Of a stretch of DNA of 64,000 bases, positions 32,452 to 41,828 are shown one piece after another; the first letter of the stretch is position 1, and each line of letters begins with the position of its first letter. This DNA is from Rhizobium sp. C1 (GTDB taxonomy: Bacteria; Pseudomonadota; Alphaproteobacteria; Rhizobiales; Rhizobiaceae). The position numbers were made by a program, and so were the translations under genes. The notes beneath the pieces were generated by a model, which saw nothing but the letters and a program-made list of their open reading frames with translations, made no database searches and was not told where the DNA came from. The stretch covers positions 310,001 through 374,000 of the forward strand of contig NZ_JAJNCY010000004.1 of NCBI RefSeq assembly GCF_021026335.1, read 5' to 3'.

Positions 32452-32489
32452 AAAAAAGCCCGCCTCTGAAAGATCAGAGACGGGCTTTT
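32452..32489. terminator. Bidirectional terminator between gyrB and nitroreductase
   Basis: AAAGCCCG...CTCTGA pairs with TCAGAG...CGGGCTTT (32454-32488), with A-rich and T-rich flanks on opposite sides. It is placed between convergent genes. Confidence 0.85.
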
Positions 32490-32504
32490 GCATGTTCAGG
32501 TCAA

Positions 32505-33086
32505 TCAGGCGACGAAAACGCCGTTGCCGGCAATGTCGGAAAGCGGCTTGCGCGGGCTCGGAGCTTCGCGCTCCTGCAGACGCTCGGGAAGGGCATCCTT
32601 TTCGCCGCGGGTGCCGATGGCGATGCCCACTTCCAGGCGGTAGGACGAAGGAACGTTGAAGATCTCCATCGCCTTGTCATGCAGCACACCACCCATCGCA
32701 TGGGCGTGGTAGCCGAGCAGATGCGCCTGGAGAGCCAGCGACATCCAGGCAGCGCCTGCATCGAAGGCATGGCTGTAGAAAGGCTTTTCCTCGCCCGAGT
32801 CCGACGTCACCGTCTTCTGCGAGAAGATGAAGACGAGAGCCGACGCATTCTTGGCCCACATGGCATTGAACTCGATGAGTGCGGACGCAAGCTTTTCGAA
32901 TTCCGGCGTGTCGCGATGCGCATAGACGAAGCGCCAGGGCTGCGCGTTCATGGCGGAAGGAGCAAACCGCGCGGCTTCGAGGATCGTCATCAGATCCTTG
33001 TCGGAAATCGCTTTCGGAACGAAGGAGCGGGGGGACCAGCGGTTGGTAAAGAGAGGATCGACGGGAAATTCTGACTGACGCGACAT
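32505..33086 (-). CDS. Nitroreductase-family FMN oxidoreductase
   Basis: A 193-residue single-domain nitroreductase. The N-terminal RWSPRSF FMN-phosphate-binding motif, ARFAPSAMNAQPWRFVY and the GYHAHAMGG motif are typical. It probably uses NAD(P)H and FMN to reduce nitro or quinone compounds; the true substrate is unknown. It is transcribed leftward towards gyrB and is divergent from phaZ. Confidence 0.85.
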   Translation of the reverse strand: MSRQSEFPVDPLFTNRWSPRSFVPKAISDKDLMTILEAARFAPSAMNAQPWRFVYAHRDTPEFEKLASALIEFNAMWAKNASALVFIFSQKTVTSDSGEEKPFYSHAFDAGAAWMSLALQAHLLGYHAHAMGGVLHDKAMEIFNVPSSYRLEVGIAIGTRGEKDALPERLQEREAPSPRKPLSDIAGNGVFVA

Positions 33087-33445
33087 ATCTATTTGCCTTG
33101 TCTTGATGTGAAGCCTTGGGGTGAATGACGTTTGAAAACTGCCTCATGAATGCCGGCGGGAGGAGCCGATACGAGGCAGGCGGACCTTAGTTCCATTCCT
33201 CAAAGCTGGGAAGAGTGTTGCAGCGCAACACCGTTCACTGATTCGTCATCGTTCAAGCCTGAGCGATATAATGACGGCAAGGCAATTCGTAAGCTGCCAC
33301 CTGAATTCATTGAAAACAGAGGTCAATCCATCCCTAGTTCTGCTCCATAATCTTGATTGTTCGGAAAGGGAAAAGTGCTAGGCTTGAACAATAGTCCGGT
33401 GCAGTGCGTTACGACATCTGTGATCCGGCAAGAAAGGCACGGCTG
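33087..33445. other. Intergenic region between nitroreductase and phaZ
   Basis: 359 bp with no convincing gene. The only distinct structure seen is the palindrome at 33215-33231. A 66-codon open frame (33150-33350) has no recognisable similarity and biased composition, and was not accepted. Confidence 0.6.
33215..33231. promoter_or_regulatory. Palindrome upstream of phaZ (possible PhaR-type operator)
   Basis: GTGTTGC-AGC-GCAACAC, perfect 7-bp arms around a 3-bp centre. It lies about 215 bp upstream of phaZ and about 130 bp upstream of the divergent nitroreductase. The TTGC/GCAA core resembles sites bound by PHA-granule regulators, but this is inference. Confidence 0.45.
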
Positions 33446-34738
33446 ATGTTCTATCAGATGTATGAGTTCAACCACGCGGTCATGGCCCCGTGGAGAGCAG
33501 CGGCAGAGGCGATGCGTGTAGCCTACCGCAACCCCTTCAACCCTCTCTCGCTGACCGCTTATGGACGCACGATGGCCGCAGGCTTCGAGGTCTTCGAGCG
33601 TGCCACGCGCCGTTATGGCAAGCCCGGGTTCGGCCTGCACCATACGGTTATCGGAGATGAGGAAGTCTCCGTCCACGAGAAGATCGTGTGGAAGAAGCCC
33701 TTCTGCAATCTCCTGCATTTCGAGCGCGTGCTGCCGCAGGGTGCGGAGCGAGGCCCGAAACTGCTGATGGTCGCGCCCATGTCCGGCCATTATGCCACGC
33801 TGCTGCGCGGGACGGTCGAGACCATGCTGCCGCATGCCGATGTCTACATTACCGATTGGGTAGATGCCCGCATGGTGCCGGTTCAGGACGGCACGTTCGA
33901 TCTCGATGATTATATCGACTATGTCATCGATATGATCCGCTTCCTCGGCCCCGATACGCATCTCATGGCCGTCTGCCAGCCTTCCGTTCCGGTGCTCGCC
34001 GCCGCCGCCGTGATGGCGATGGATGACGATCCGAACGTGCCGGCCTCCATGACGCTCATGGGCGGACCGATCGATACCCGCAGCAACCCGACGGCCGTCA
34101 ATCGTCTGGCTGAAAACAAGCCGATCGAATGGTTCGCCGAAAATGTCATCATGCAGGTTCCGTGGCCGCAGCCGGGTGCCATGCGCCTCGTCTATCCCGG
34201 CTTCCTGCAATTGACCGGCTTCATGTCGATGAACCTCGACCGCCACATGACGGCGCAAAAGGATTTCTTCTTCCATCTGGTCAAGAACGATGGCGAGCCG
34301 GCAGAGAAGCACCGCGAATTCTATGACGAATATCTCGCCGTCATGGACCTCACGGCAGAATTCTATCTCCAGACGGTCGATACCGTCTTCATACGCCACG
34401 CGCTGCCGAAGGGCGAGATGACCCATCGCGGCCGTCCGATCGACCTGAAGGCGATCACCAAAACGGCGCTGATGACGGTTGAGGGCGAGAATGACGACAT
34501 TTCCGGCGTCGGGCAGACCGCGGCGGCGCAGACGCTCTGCTCGTCCATCCCGGACGGCATGCGGATGCATTATCTGCAACCGGATGTAGGTCACTATGGC
34601 GTCTTCAACGGCTCCCGCTTCCGCCGCGAGATCGCACCGCGAATTCTCAACTTCATGAAGGCAAACGCGCTGGAAAATCGTGCATCGACCGCCGAAGCGC
34701 CCCGCGTTGTCAAAGGCCGCTTCACACGCAAGACCTGA
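33446..34738 (+). CDS. phaZ: Intracellular polyhydroxyalkanoate depolymerase
   Basis: Mobilises stored PHB; 430 residues from the ATG at 33446. The N-terminus MFYQMYEFNHAVMAPWRAAA matches intracellular PhaZ proteins. The alpha/beta-hydrolase nucleophile is a cysteine (C177) in MAVCQPSVP, as in the short-chain intracellular PhaZ of Cupriavidus, rather than the serine lipase box. The C-terminal LQPDVGHYGVFNG carries the catalytic histidine. It is monocistronic, with a terminator about 60 bp downstream. Confidence 0.92.
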   Translation: MFYQMYEFNHAVMAPWRAAAEAMRVAYRNPFNPLSLTAYGRTMAAGFEVFERATRRYGKPGFGLHHTVIGDEEVSVHEKIVWKKPFCNLLHFERVLPQGAERGPKLLMVAPMSGHYATLLRGTVETMLPHADVYITDWVDARMVPVQDGTFDLDDYIDYVIDMIRFLGPDTHLMAVCQPSVPVLAAAAVMAMDDDPNVPASMTLMGGPIDTRSNPTAVNRLAENKPIEWFAENVIMQVPWPQPGAMRLVYPGFLQLTGFMSMNLDRHMTAQKDFFFHLVKNDGEPAEKHREFYDEYLAVMDLTAEFYLQTVDTVFIRHALPKGEMTHRGRPIDLKAITKTALMTVEGENDDISGVGQTAAAQTLCSSIPDGMRMHYLQPDVGHYGVFNGSRFRREIAPRILNFMKANALENRASTAEAPRVVKGRFTRKT

Positions 34739-34795
34739 AGCAGGGGCGGGATTAGAGCGAAATCCTTGAGCGTTTCGCAGCGCTTATCCGGTTTC

Positions 34796-34829
34796 GGCCC
34801 GGATCGTCTTGAAAGCGATCCGGGCCTTT
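34796..34829 (+). terminator. Terminator downstream of phaZ
   Basis: GGCCCGGATCG and CGATCCGGGCC form an 11-bp perfect stem with a 9-nt loop, followed by TTTCC. The T-tract is short. Confidence 0.65.
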
Positions 34830-34890
34830 CCCACTTCGTTATCAGTGAGATCGCATGGGGCGGTCTCCTTGAAAAAACGAGGTTTCTTCA

Positions 34891-35325
34891 ATGAACCAGT
34901 CTGCCTGGATCCGTCCGGAATGGAATCCGGCGACCATCGCGCTCATGGTATTGGGTTTTGTCATCTTCTGGCCGCTTGGCCTGGCGATGCTCGCCTATAT
35001 CCTCTTCGGCGACCGTTTGCATGAGTTCAAGCGCGAAGCGAACGCCACCGTCGATCGCGGCTTCGAGACCATGCGCCGCTACACGGGCGGCAAGGGCTTC
35101 AGCCAATATGCCGGCGGAACCGGCAATGCAGCCTTCGACGACTGGCGCCGTCAGGAGTTGGAGCGCATCGAAAACGAACGCCGCAAGCTCGACGAGGCCC
35201 GCCGCGAGTTCGATGAATATGTGAGCGAACTGCGCCGTGCCAAGGATCAGGAGGAATTCTCCCGGTTTATGCGCGAGCGCAATGCCCGCAGCGGCGGTGA
35301 CGCGAATGGAACGACCGGCAATTGA
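34891..35325 (+). CDS. DUF2852 membrane-anchored protein
   Basis: A 144-residue protein with one hydrophobic segment (ATIALMVLGFVIFWPLGLAM, about residues 15-37). A long, strongly charged helical tail follows (RRQELERIENERRKLDEARR), predicted to be coiled coil. This is the DUF2852 architecture widespread in Rhizobiales; no function is established. It is flanked by terminators on both sides, so it is a single-gene transcript. Confidence 0.82.
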   Translation: MNQSAWIRPEWNPATIALMVLGFVIFWPLGLAMLAYILFGDRLHEFKREANATVDRGFETMRRYTGGKGFSQYAGGTGNAAFDDWRRQELERIENERRKLDEARREFDEYVSELRRAKDQEEFSRFMRERNARSGGDANGTTGN

Positions 35326-35346
35326 TCCGTCTGATCGATCGAAAGG

Positions 35347-35376
35347 ACCGGCCTTCGTCCGAAGGCCGGTTTTTTC
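35347..35376 (+). terminator. Terminator downstream of the DUF2852 gene
   Basis: ACCGGCCTTCG and CGAAGGCCGGT form a perfect stem with a minimal loop, followed by TTTTTCG. It rules out the longest upstream start for the next gene. Confidence 0.9.
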
Positions 35377-35435
35377 GTGCCGGAAGCCTGGCCGAATCGG
35401 CTAAACATGCGGTGACCACAAGACAAAGACCTGAG

Positions 35436-36176
35436 ATGTTTTTCAGACGATCCAAACCCGTAGAGCCACAGCAGAGGACGGTCAGCGTCGCCGGCCGCGC
35501 CATTCCGCTGACGATCCGCAGCGATCGGCGCGCGACGCGGTTGACGCTGCGCATCGAGCCGGGTGGCCGGGCGCTCAAGATGACGGTGCCGCTCGGCGTG
35601 CCGATCCGCGATGTCGAGGATTTTCTGGAGCGTCACCACGGCTGGATCGCAACGCGGCTCTCGAAGCTTCCGAGCGAAGGTGGCTTGCGTGAGGGCGGGC
35701 AAATGATGCTGCGTGGCGTCAGCCACCGCATCGTGCTGACGGGCAAGCTCCGCGGCCTCACGGAAAAGTCGCAGATTGATGGTGACCCGGTGCTTCTCGT
35801 CAGCGGTGAGCCCCAACATTTGGGTCGCCGCCTCTCCGACTTTCTCAAGAAGGAAGCGCGCCGCGATCTGGAAGAACTGGCGCGCTATCATGCCCGCATC
35901 AGCGGCAAGCGCATTGCCTCGATCAGCATGAAGGACACGAAAAGCCGCTGGGGCTCCTGCAGCCACGATGGTAACTTGAGCTTCTCCTGGCGCATCGTCA
36001 TGGCGCCGCCCTCGGTCATAGACTATCTCGCCGCCCATGAAGTGGCGCATTTGACCGAGATGAACCACGGCCCGCGCTTCTGGGCGCTCTGTGAAAAGCT
36101 CTGCCCCGGAACGAGCGAAGCCAAGGCCTGGCTGAAGCGCCACGGCTCTGCGCTTCACGCGATTGATTTCAGCTGA
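35436..36176 (+). CDS. YgjP-like M48 metallopeptidase (DUF45)
   Basis: A 246-residue protein of the YgjP/DUF45 zinc-metalloprotease group. The signature RWGSCS lies mid-protein and the zinc motif HEVAH is at 201-205, with the third ligand H211 in MNHGPRFW. The ATG at 35436 was chosen because a strong terminator covers the longer upstream frame. Family members are called UTP pyrophosphatase or SprT-like in some databases; no substrate can be assigned. There is no signal peptide, so it is probably cytoplasmic. Confidence 0.85.
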   Translation: MFFRRSKPVEPQQRTVSVAGRAIPLTIRSDRRATRLTLRIEPGGRALKMTVPLGVPIRDVEDFLERHHGWIATRLSKLPSEGGLREGGQMMLRGVSHRIVLTGKLRGLTEKSQIDGDPVLLVSGEPQHLGRRLSDFLKKEARRDLEELARYHARISGKRIASISMKDTKSRWGSCSHDGNLSFSWRIVMAPPSVIDYLAAHEVAHLTEMNHGPRFWALCEKLCPGTSEAKAWLKRHGSALHAIDFS

Positions 36177-36272
36177 ACGGAACGTTCTCCAAGCCTCATA
36201 TAGCGCAATGCGATCAGTCCATAACGCAATTTGGCTCGACTCTTTTGCCGTTTCATGCGAGTGCCAACAGCC

Positions 36273-36947
36273 ATGACATTCTCGATCAAGATCTGTGGTC
36301 TCAAGACGCCCGAGGCGGTGGAACTGGCTGTCCGCCGCGGCGCGACCCATATCGGTTTCATCTTCTTTGCCAAGAGCCCGCGCTATGTCGAGCCGATGGA
36401 TGCGGCGCGGCTAGCCGAAGCTGCGCGTGGTAAGGCGAAGATCGTATCTGTGACGGTGGATGCCGACACTGATTTCCTGGATGAAATCGTAGATCAATTG
36501 CAGCCGGATATCCTCCAGCTCCACGGTCACGAGTCCGTCGAAGAAATCCTCCGGCTGAAGGCTTTTTATGCCCGGCAGGTCATGAAGGTATTTTCCATTC
36601 GCGATTCCGATGATCTCGCCCGGATCGATCCCTATATCGGAGTGGCGGATCGCTTTCTGCTCGACGCCAAGGCCCCCAAAGGCTCGGAACTGCCCGGCGG
36701 CAACGGGGTTTCGTTCGACTGGTCGCTGCTCGATAAGCTTGACGCCGACGTCGATTACATGCTTTCCGGTGGGCTCAATAAGGACAATGTGGCGGACGCC
36801 ATCCTGCGCACTCGTTGTTCCGGCATAGATGTATCTTCAGGTGTCGAAAGCGCTCCGGGCGTCAAGGATCTGGACAAGATGAATGAGTTTTTCGATGCGG
36901 CCGACCGCGCGATCGCGATGCGCAAGGGCCCTGGGAGAGTAATGTGA
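36273..36947 (+). CDS. trpF: Phosphoribosylanthranilate isomerase
   Basis: TIM-barrel isomerase of tryptophan synthesis, 224 residues. It begins with [11 protein letters not shown], which contains the catalytic cysteine, and has LQLHGHES and the phosphate-binding [11 protein letters not shown]. The catalytic aspartate is in FLLDAKAP. The ATG at 36273 is preferred; an in-frame ATG 18 bp upstream is possible. Its stop overlaps the trpB GTG start, giving a trpF-trpB-trpA operon. Confidence 0.94.
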   Translation: MTFSIKICGLKTPEAVELAVRRGATHIGFIFFAKSPRYVEPMDAARLAEAARGKAKIVSVTVDADTDFLDEIVDQLQPDILQLHGHESVEEILRLKAFYARQVMKVFSIRDSDDLARIDPYIGVADRFLLDAKAPKGSELPGGNGVSFDWSLLDKLDADVDYMLSGGLNKDNVADAILRTRCSGIDVSSGVESAPGVKDLDKMNEFFDAADRAIAMRKGPGRVM

Positions 36948-38164
36948 ACGAGACGCCAAAGCTGAATTCCTTCCGCGCCGGTCCCGATGAGGACGGCCGT
37001 TTCGGTATCTATGGCGGCCGCTTCGTGGCCGAAACGCTGATGCCGCTGATCCTCGATCTCGAGGCCGAGTTCAACAAGGCCAAGACCGATCCGGAATTCC
37101 AGGCGGAGCTCGCTCATCTCGGCACGCATTACATCGGCCGTCCGAGCCCGCTCTATTTCGCCGAGCGCCTCACGGCGGAGCTTGGCGGCGCGAAGATCTA
37201 TTTCAAGCGCGACGAGCTGAACCACACCGGTTCGCACAAGATCAACAATTGCATCGGCCAGATCCTGCTCGCCAAGCGCATGGGCAAGAAGCGTATCATC
37301 GCTGAAACCGGTGCCGGCCAGCATGGCGTGGCTTCGGCGACCGTTGCCGCCCGCTTCGGCTTCCCCTGCGTGGTCTATATGGGCGCAACCGACGTCGAGC
37401 GTCAGGCTCCGAACGTCTTTCGCATGAAGCTGCTCGGCGCTGAAGTGAAGCCGGTGACGGCTGGTCACGGCACGCTGAAGGATGCGATGAACGAGGCGCT
37501 GCGCGACTGGGTCACCAATGTCGACGACACCTATTACATCATCGGCACCGCTGCCGGCCCGCATCCCTATCCGGAAATCGTCCGCGAATTCCAGTCGGTG
37601 ATCGGCAAGGAAGCCAAGGAACAGATGATGGCGGCCGAAGGCCGTCTGCCCGACATGCTGGTCGCGGCCGTCGGTGGTGGCTCGAACGCCATCGGCCTCT
37701 TCCATCCCTTCCTCGACGACGAGTCGGTCAAGATTGTCGGCGTCGAAGCCGGCGGCAAGGGCCTTGACGGCGAAGAGCATTGCGCGTCGCTCACGGCCGG
37801 CTCGCCCGGCGTTCTCCACGGCAACCGCACCTATCTGCTGCAGGACAGCGACGGCCAGATCAAGGAAGGTCACTCGATCTCCGCCGGTCTCGACTATCCC
37901 GGCATCGGCCCGGAACACTCCTGGCTCAAGGATACCGGCCGCGTCGAATACGTGCCGATCATGGACAATGAGGCGCTCGACGCCTTCCAGATGCTGACCC
38001 GCACGGAAGGCATCATCCCGGCGCTGGAGCCAAGCCATGCGCTGGCCGAAGTCATCAAGCGCGCGCCGAAGATGGACAAGGACCAGATCATTCTGATGAA
38101 CCTCTGTGGCCGCGGCGACAAGGACATCTTCACCGTTGGCAAGATTCTCGGAATGGGGCTCTGA
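36944..38164 (+). CDS. trpB: Tryptophan synthase beta subunit
   Basis: PLP enzyme condensing indole and serine; 406 residues. The PLP lysine is in [10 protein letters not shown], the glycine-rich phosphate loop is [10 protein letters not shown], and [11 protein letters not shown] and [10 protein letters not shown] are family motifs. It starts with GTG at 36944, overlapping the trpF stop (GTGA). trpA begins 5 bp after its stop. Confidence 0.97.
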   Translation: MNETPKLNSFRAGPDEDGRFGIYGGRFVAETLMPLILDLEAEFNKAKTDPEFQAELAHLGTHYIGRPSPLYFAERLTAELGGAKIYFKRDELNHTGSHKINNCIGQILLAKRMGKKRIIAETGAGQHGVASATVAARFGFPCVVYMGATDVERQAPNVFRMKLLGAEVKPVTAGHGTLKDAMNEALRDWVTNVDDTYYIIGTAAGPHPYPEIVREFQSVIGKEAKEQMMAAEGRLPDMLVAAVGGGSNAIGLFHPFLDDESVKIVGVEAGGKGLDGEEHCASLTAGSPGVLHGNRTYLLQDSDGQIKEGHSISAGLDYPGIGPEHSWLKDTGRVEYVPIMDNEALDAFQMLTRTEGIIPALEPSHALAEVIKRAPKMDKDQIILMNLCGRGDKDIFTVGKILGMGL

Positions 38165-38169
38165 TCGTC

Positions 38170-39009
38170 ATGACCGCACGTATGGACAAACGCTTTGCCG
38201 ATCTGAAGGCTGAAGGCCGTCCGGCCCTCGTGACCTATTTCATGGGCGGCGACCCCGATTTCGAAACGTCGATGAAGATCATGCAGGCGCTGCCGAAGGC
38301 GGGCGCCGACGTGATCGAGCTCGGCATGCCCTTTTCCGATCCGATGGCAGACGGCCCGGCGATCCAGCTGGCTGGTCAGCGCGCGCTGAAGGCCGGGCAG
38401 AACCTCGCCAAGACTATCGACATGGCCCGCCGCTTCCGCGAAACGGATCAGGATACGCCGATCGTGCTGATGGGCTATTACAACCCGATCTATATCTATG
38501 GCGTCGAGCGTTTCATCGAAGACGCCCTCAAGGCTGGTATTGACGGCCTGATCGTCGTGGATCTTCCGGCCGAAATGGATGACGAGCTTTGCATCCCGGC
38601 CGTTGCGCGCGGGCTCAACTTCATCCGCCTGACAACACCGACGACGGACAACAAGCGCCTGCCGCGCGTTCTCCAGAACTCGTCCGGCTTTGTCTATTAT
38701 GTCTCGATGAACGGCATCACCGGTTCTGCCCTTCCGGACCCTTCGCTGATTGCCGGCGCTGTTGCCCGCATCAAGGGGCACACCGAACTTCCGATCTGCG
38801 TCGGCTTCGGCGTCAAGACAGCCGAACATGCCCGCCTCATCGGTGCATCTGCCGATGGCGTTGTCGTCGGCACGGCCATCGTCAACCAGATTGCGCTGAG
38901 CCTCACCAAGGACGGGCAAGCGACGCAGGACACCGTGCCGAGCGTTGAAACGCTGGTGCGCGGGCTGTCGACCGGCGTTCGTGCCGCCCGCCTTGCTGCT
39001 GCCGAATAA
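38170..39009 (+). CDS. trpA: Tryptophan synthase alpha subunit
   Basis: TIM-barrel subunit that releases indole from indole-3-glycerol phosphate and channels it to TrpB; 279 residues. Catalytic Glu and Asp are in [28 protein letters not shown], the [10 protein letters not shown] loop and the phosphate-binding [12 protein letters not shown] are clear. Last gene of the trp operon; a RIME-like repeat follows before accD. Confidence 0.97.
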   Translation: MTARMDKRFADLKAEGRPALVTYFMGGDPDFETSMKIMQALPKAGADVIELGMPFSDPMADGPAIQLAGQRALKAGQNLAKTIDMARRFRETDQDTPIVLMGYYNPIYIYGVERFIEDALKAGIDGLIVVDLPAEMDDELCIPAVARGLNFIRLTTPTTDNKRLPRVLQNSSGFVYYVSMNGITGSALPDPSLIAGAVARIKGHTELPICVGFGVKTAEHARLIGASADGVVVGTAIVNQIALSLTKDGQATQDTVPSVETLVRGLSTGVRAARLAAAE

Positions 39010-39020
39010 GCACGATTTAA

Positions 39021-39122
39021 AGCAATCCCAGCGAAAGTGGACACCAGTTTCGCGTCCGGGATTGTGTAGAAACAAACAGATGGAGCGTTTCAGTATTTCA
39101 ATGAAACACTGAAACGCTCTAG
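39021..39122. repeat. RIME-like two-palindrome intergenic repeat
   Basis: The first palindrome pairs CAATCCC (39023-39029) with GGGATTG (39058-39064), with GCGAAA/TTTCGC nested inside. The second pairs GAGCGTTTCAGT (39083-39094) with ACTGAAACGCTC (39108-39119), a perfect 12-bp stem. Length (about 100 bp), two-hairpin layout and intergenic position match the rhizobial RIME class. It ends 23 bp before accD. Confidence 0.75.
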
Positions 39123-39145
39123 ATCCAGAACAAGGAGTTTCACCC

Positions 39146-40012
39146 ATGAACTGGCTGACCAATTACGTTCGTCCGCGCATCAACTCGATGCTGGGCCGCC
39201 GCGAGGTTCCGGAAAACCTCTGGATCAAGTGCCCGGAAACGGGCGAAATGGTCTTTCACAAGGACCTTGAGGAAAACCAGTGGGTGATCCCCGCGTCCGG
39301 CCATCACATGAAGATGCCGGGCAAGGCGCGTCTCGCCTGGTTGTTCGACAACGGCCAGTATGAGCTGATGTCGCAGCCGAAGGTGGCGCAGGACCCGCTG
39401 AAATTCCGCGATTCCAAGAAATACAGCGACCGCCTCAAGGACAGCCGCACCAAGACCGAGCTGGAAGACACGATCCTTGCCGGCGTCGGCACGATCAGCG
39501 GCGTCAAGGCCGTCGGTGTGGTCCACGAGTTCGAGTTCATGGGCGGCTCGCTCGGTACCGCTGCCGGCGAGGCCATCATCGCCGCGTTTGAAAAGGCGAT
39601 TGCCGAAAAGTGCCCGCTCGTCATGTTCCCCGCTTCGGGCGGCGCGCGCATGCAGGAAGGCATCCTCTCGCTGATGCAGCTGCCGCGCACGACCGTCGCG
39701 GTCGAGATGCTGAAGGAAGCAGGCCTGCCTTACATCGTGGTTCTCACCAACCCGACCACAGGCGGCGTCACCGCTTCTTATGCCATGCTGGGCGACATCC
39801 ACATTGCCGAGCCCGGGGCTCTGATCGGCTTTGCAGGCCGCCGCGTCATCGAGCAGACGATCCGCGAAAAGCTGCCCGAAGGGTTCCAGACAGCGGAATA
39901 TCTCTATCAGCACGGCATGGTCGACATGGTCCTCCATCGCCACAAGATCCCGGAAACGATCGGCCGCATTCTTTCGATGTTGAGCGAAGGCATGAAGTCC
40001 AAGGCGGCCTGA
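39146..40012 (+). CDS. accD: Acetyl-CoA carboxylase carboxyltransferase beta subunit
   Basis: Carboxyltransferase half of acetyl-CoA carboxylase, committing acetyl-CoA to fatty acid synthesis; 288 residues. The crotonase-like core shows [26 protein letters not shown] and [13 protein letters not shown]. The N-terminal zinc ribbon aligns with the E. coli four-cysteine motif but keeps only C29; the others are T32, I48 and S51. Loss of the zinc site in rhizobial AccD is consistent with my memory of the family. folC starts within 10 bp, so the two are co-transcribed. Confidence 0.95.
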   Translation: MNWLTNYVRPRINSMLGRREVPENLWIKCPETGEMVFHKDLEENQWVIPASGHHMKMPGKARLAWLFDNGQYELMSQPKVAQDPLKFRDSKKYSDRLKDSRTKTELEDTILAGVGTISGVKAVGVVHEFEFMGGSLGTAAGEAIIAAFEKAIAEKCPLVMFPASGGARMQEGILSLMQLPRTTVAVEMLKEAGLPYIVVLTNPTTGGVTASYAMLGDIHIAEPGALIGFAGRRVIEQTIREKLPEGFQTAEYLYQHGMVDMVLHRHKIPETIGRILSMLSEGMKSKAA

Positions 40013-40022
40013 GAGCCGCGAA

Positions 40023-41363
40023 TTGCGAGCAACCGTGAGCCAAGCCGCACTGGAAATCGACAAGCTGATGGCCCTTCATCCGAAGGGCTTCGATCTTTCG
40101 CTGGATCGCATCCGCCGGCTTCTTGACCGGCTCGGCAACCCCGAAAAGCGCCTGCCGCCGGTGATTCATATCGCCGGCACCAACGGCAAGGGCTCCACAT
40201 CGGCCTTCTGCCGCGCCCTTCTCGAAAGCAAAGGGCTTTCGGTCCACGTTCATACCTCGCCACATCTCGTCAACTGGCATGAACGCTATCGTCTCGGCCG
40301 CAAGGGCGGGCGGGGCGAGCTGGTGGATGATGAGACCCTGGCCCACGCCATCCGCCGTGTCGGCGACGCCAATGCCGGCGAATATATCACCGTCTTTGAA
40401 ATCCTGACGGCGGTCATGTTCTTGCTCTTTGCCGAACATCCGGCAGACGCAGCGATCGTCGAAGTTGGCCTCGGCGGCCGTTTCGATGCAACGAATGTCA
40501 TCGCAAATCCTGCTGCCTGCATCATCACGTCTATTTCGCTGGATCACATTGCCTATCTCGGAGACCGGGTCGAACTGATCGCTGCTGAGAAGGCCGGAAT
40601 CATGAAGCGTGGCCGTCCGGTCGTCATCGGGTATCAGTCGGAGAGCCCCGCGCTGGACGTGCTGGTCGAAACCGCGGAACGTCTCGGCTGCCCGCATGCG
40701 GTCTTCGGTCAGGATTATCTCGCCTTCGAGGAATTCGGCCGTCTGGTCTATCAGGATGAATTCGGCCTTTCCGACCTGCCGTTGCCGCGGCTTCCCGGCC
40801 GTCATCAGTATGGTAACGCCGCCGCCGCCGTCCGTGGTGTCAAGGCTGCAGGCTTCGAACTGGATGATGCGATCATTGCCAATGCGCTGAAATCCGTTGA
40901 ATGGCCTGCGCGCATGCAGCGTCTGCCGGAAGGCAGGCTCGCAGGCGTCGCACCCGCTGGCGCGGAAATCTGGCTCGATGGGGGGCACAATCCGGGTGCC
41001 GGCGTGGTCATCGCGGAGGCGCTTGCGGAGCTCGAAGAAAAACAGCCACGGCCGCTTTTCATGATCGCCGGCATGATCAACACAAAAGATGCGACCGGCT
41101 TTTTCCGCGCCTTCACTGATCTGGTTGAGACCGTCTTCACGGTTCCGGTTGATCAGTCGGAGGCGAGCGTCGACCCGGTGGCACTTGCGACCGACGCCCA
41201 GAATGCGGGCTTGATGGCGCGGCCGCGCTCTTCTGTCGAAGAGGCATTGAAAGAAATTGCGGCGCTGGTCGAACCCGGAGAGGAACCGCCGCGCATTTTC
41301 ATCGGTGGCTCGCTTTATCTCGCAGGATCGGTGCTGCGAGACAACGGGACGCCCCCGAACTGA
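40023..41363 (+). CDS. folC: Bifunctional dihydrofolate/folylpolyglutamate synthase
   Basis: Adds glutamate to dihydropteroate and to folates; 446 residues from a TTG at 40023 or 442 from a GTG at 40035, with no ATG available. The Mur-ligase-like ATP site is in HIAGTNGKGSTS, followed by HTSPHLVNWHERY. The carbamylated-lysine/metal region includes EVGLGGRFDATNV. LDGGHNPGAG begins the C-terminal domain. It is coupled to accD and ends at a bidirectional terminator. Confidence 0.93.
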   Translation: MRATVSQAALEIDKLMALHPKGFDLSLDRIRRLLDRLGNPEKRLPPVIHIAGTNGKGSTSAFCRALLESKGLSVHVHTSPHLVNWHERYRLGRKGGRGELVDDETLAHAIRRVGDANAGEYITVFEILTAVMFLLFAEHPADAAIVEVGLGGRFDATNVIANPAACIITSISLDHIAYLGDRVELIAAEKAGIMKRGRPVVIGYQSESPALDVLVETAERLGCPHAVFGQDYLAFEEFGRLVYQDEFGLSDLPLPRLPGRHQYGNAAAAVRGVKAAGFELDDAIIANALKSVEWPARMQRLPEGRLAGVAPAGAEIWLDGGHNPGAGVVIAEALAELEEKQPRPLFMIAGMINTKDATGFFRAFTDLVETVFTVPVDQSEASVDPVALATDAQNAGLMARPRSSVEEALKEIAALVEPGEEPPRIFIGGSLYLAGSVLRDNGTPPN

Positions 41364-41370
41364 AAAACAA

Positions 41371-41401
41371 AAAAAGGCCCGGTCGATGCCGGGCCTTTTC
41401 G
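41371..41401. terminator. Bidirectional terminator between folC and trxA
   Basis: AAAAGGCCCGG and CCGGGCCTTTT form an 11-bp stem around a 6-nt loop (41372-41399), with an A-tract before and T-rich sequence after. It is placed between converging genes. Confidence 0.9.
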
Positions 41402-41422
41402 CATTTCCATGGTCATCTGAAA

Positions 41423-41743
41423 TCAGGCAGCGCCGTTGATCCAGGCCGACAGCTGCGACTTCGGACGCGCGCCGGTCAGCTGGTCCGCCATTTCGCCGCC
41501 CTTGAACATGGCCAGCATCGGAATGCCGCGCACGCCGAAGCGGGCAGCGATTTCCGGGTTTTCGTCGACATTGATCTTGGCGATCTTCACCTTGCCGGCA
41601 AGTTCGGTCGACAGCTCTTCAAGCGCCGGCGCGATCATGCGGCAAGGGCCGCACCATTCGGCCCAGAAATCAACAACGACGGGCTCGGCGGACTGCAGAA
41701 CCTCTGTCTGGAAATTGGCATTATCGACCTTGACGGTGCTCAT
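41423..41743 (-). CDS. trxA: Thioredoxin
   Basis: A 106-residue thioredoxin with the active site WCGPC (C31, C34), the buried aspartate in VVDFWAEW and the cis-proline segment RGIPMLAMF. It is the main cytoplasmic disulfide reductant. It lies 85 bp downstream of addA on the same strand and may have its own promoter in that gap. Confidence 0.97.
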   Translation of the reverse strand: MSTVKVDNANFQTEVLQSAEPVVVDFWAEWCGPCRMIAPALEELSTELAGKVKIAKINVDENPEIAARFGVRGIPMLAMFKGGEMADQLTGARPKSQLSAWINGAA

Positions 41744-41828
41744 AGGGGAAACTCCTGAACGAATCTGGTTATGCCATCATGTATGCCTGCGGGCTGAGAA
41801 TTCAATCCCTTTCCTGCGCAAGGCTGGC

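Noticed and set aside
33150-33350. 66-codon open frame between the nitroreductase gene and phaZ
   Set aside because: No ribosome-binding site, no similarity recognised, and it covers the palindromic operator.
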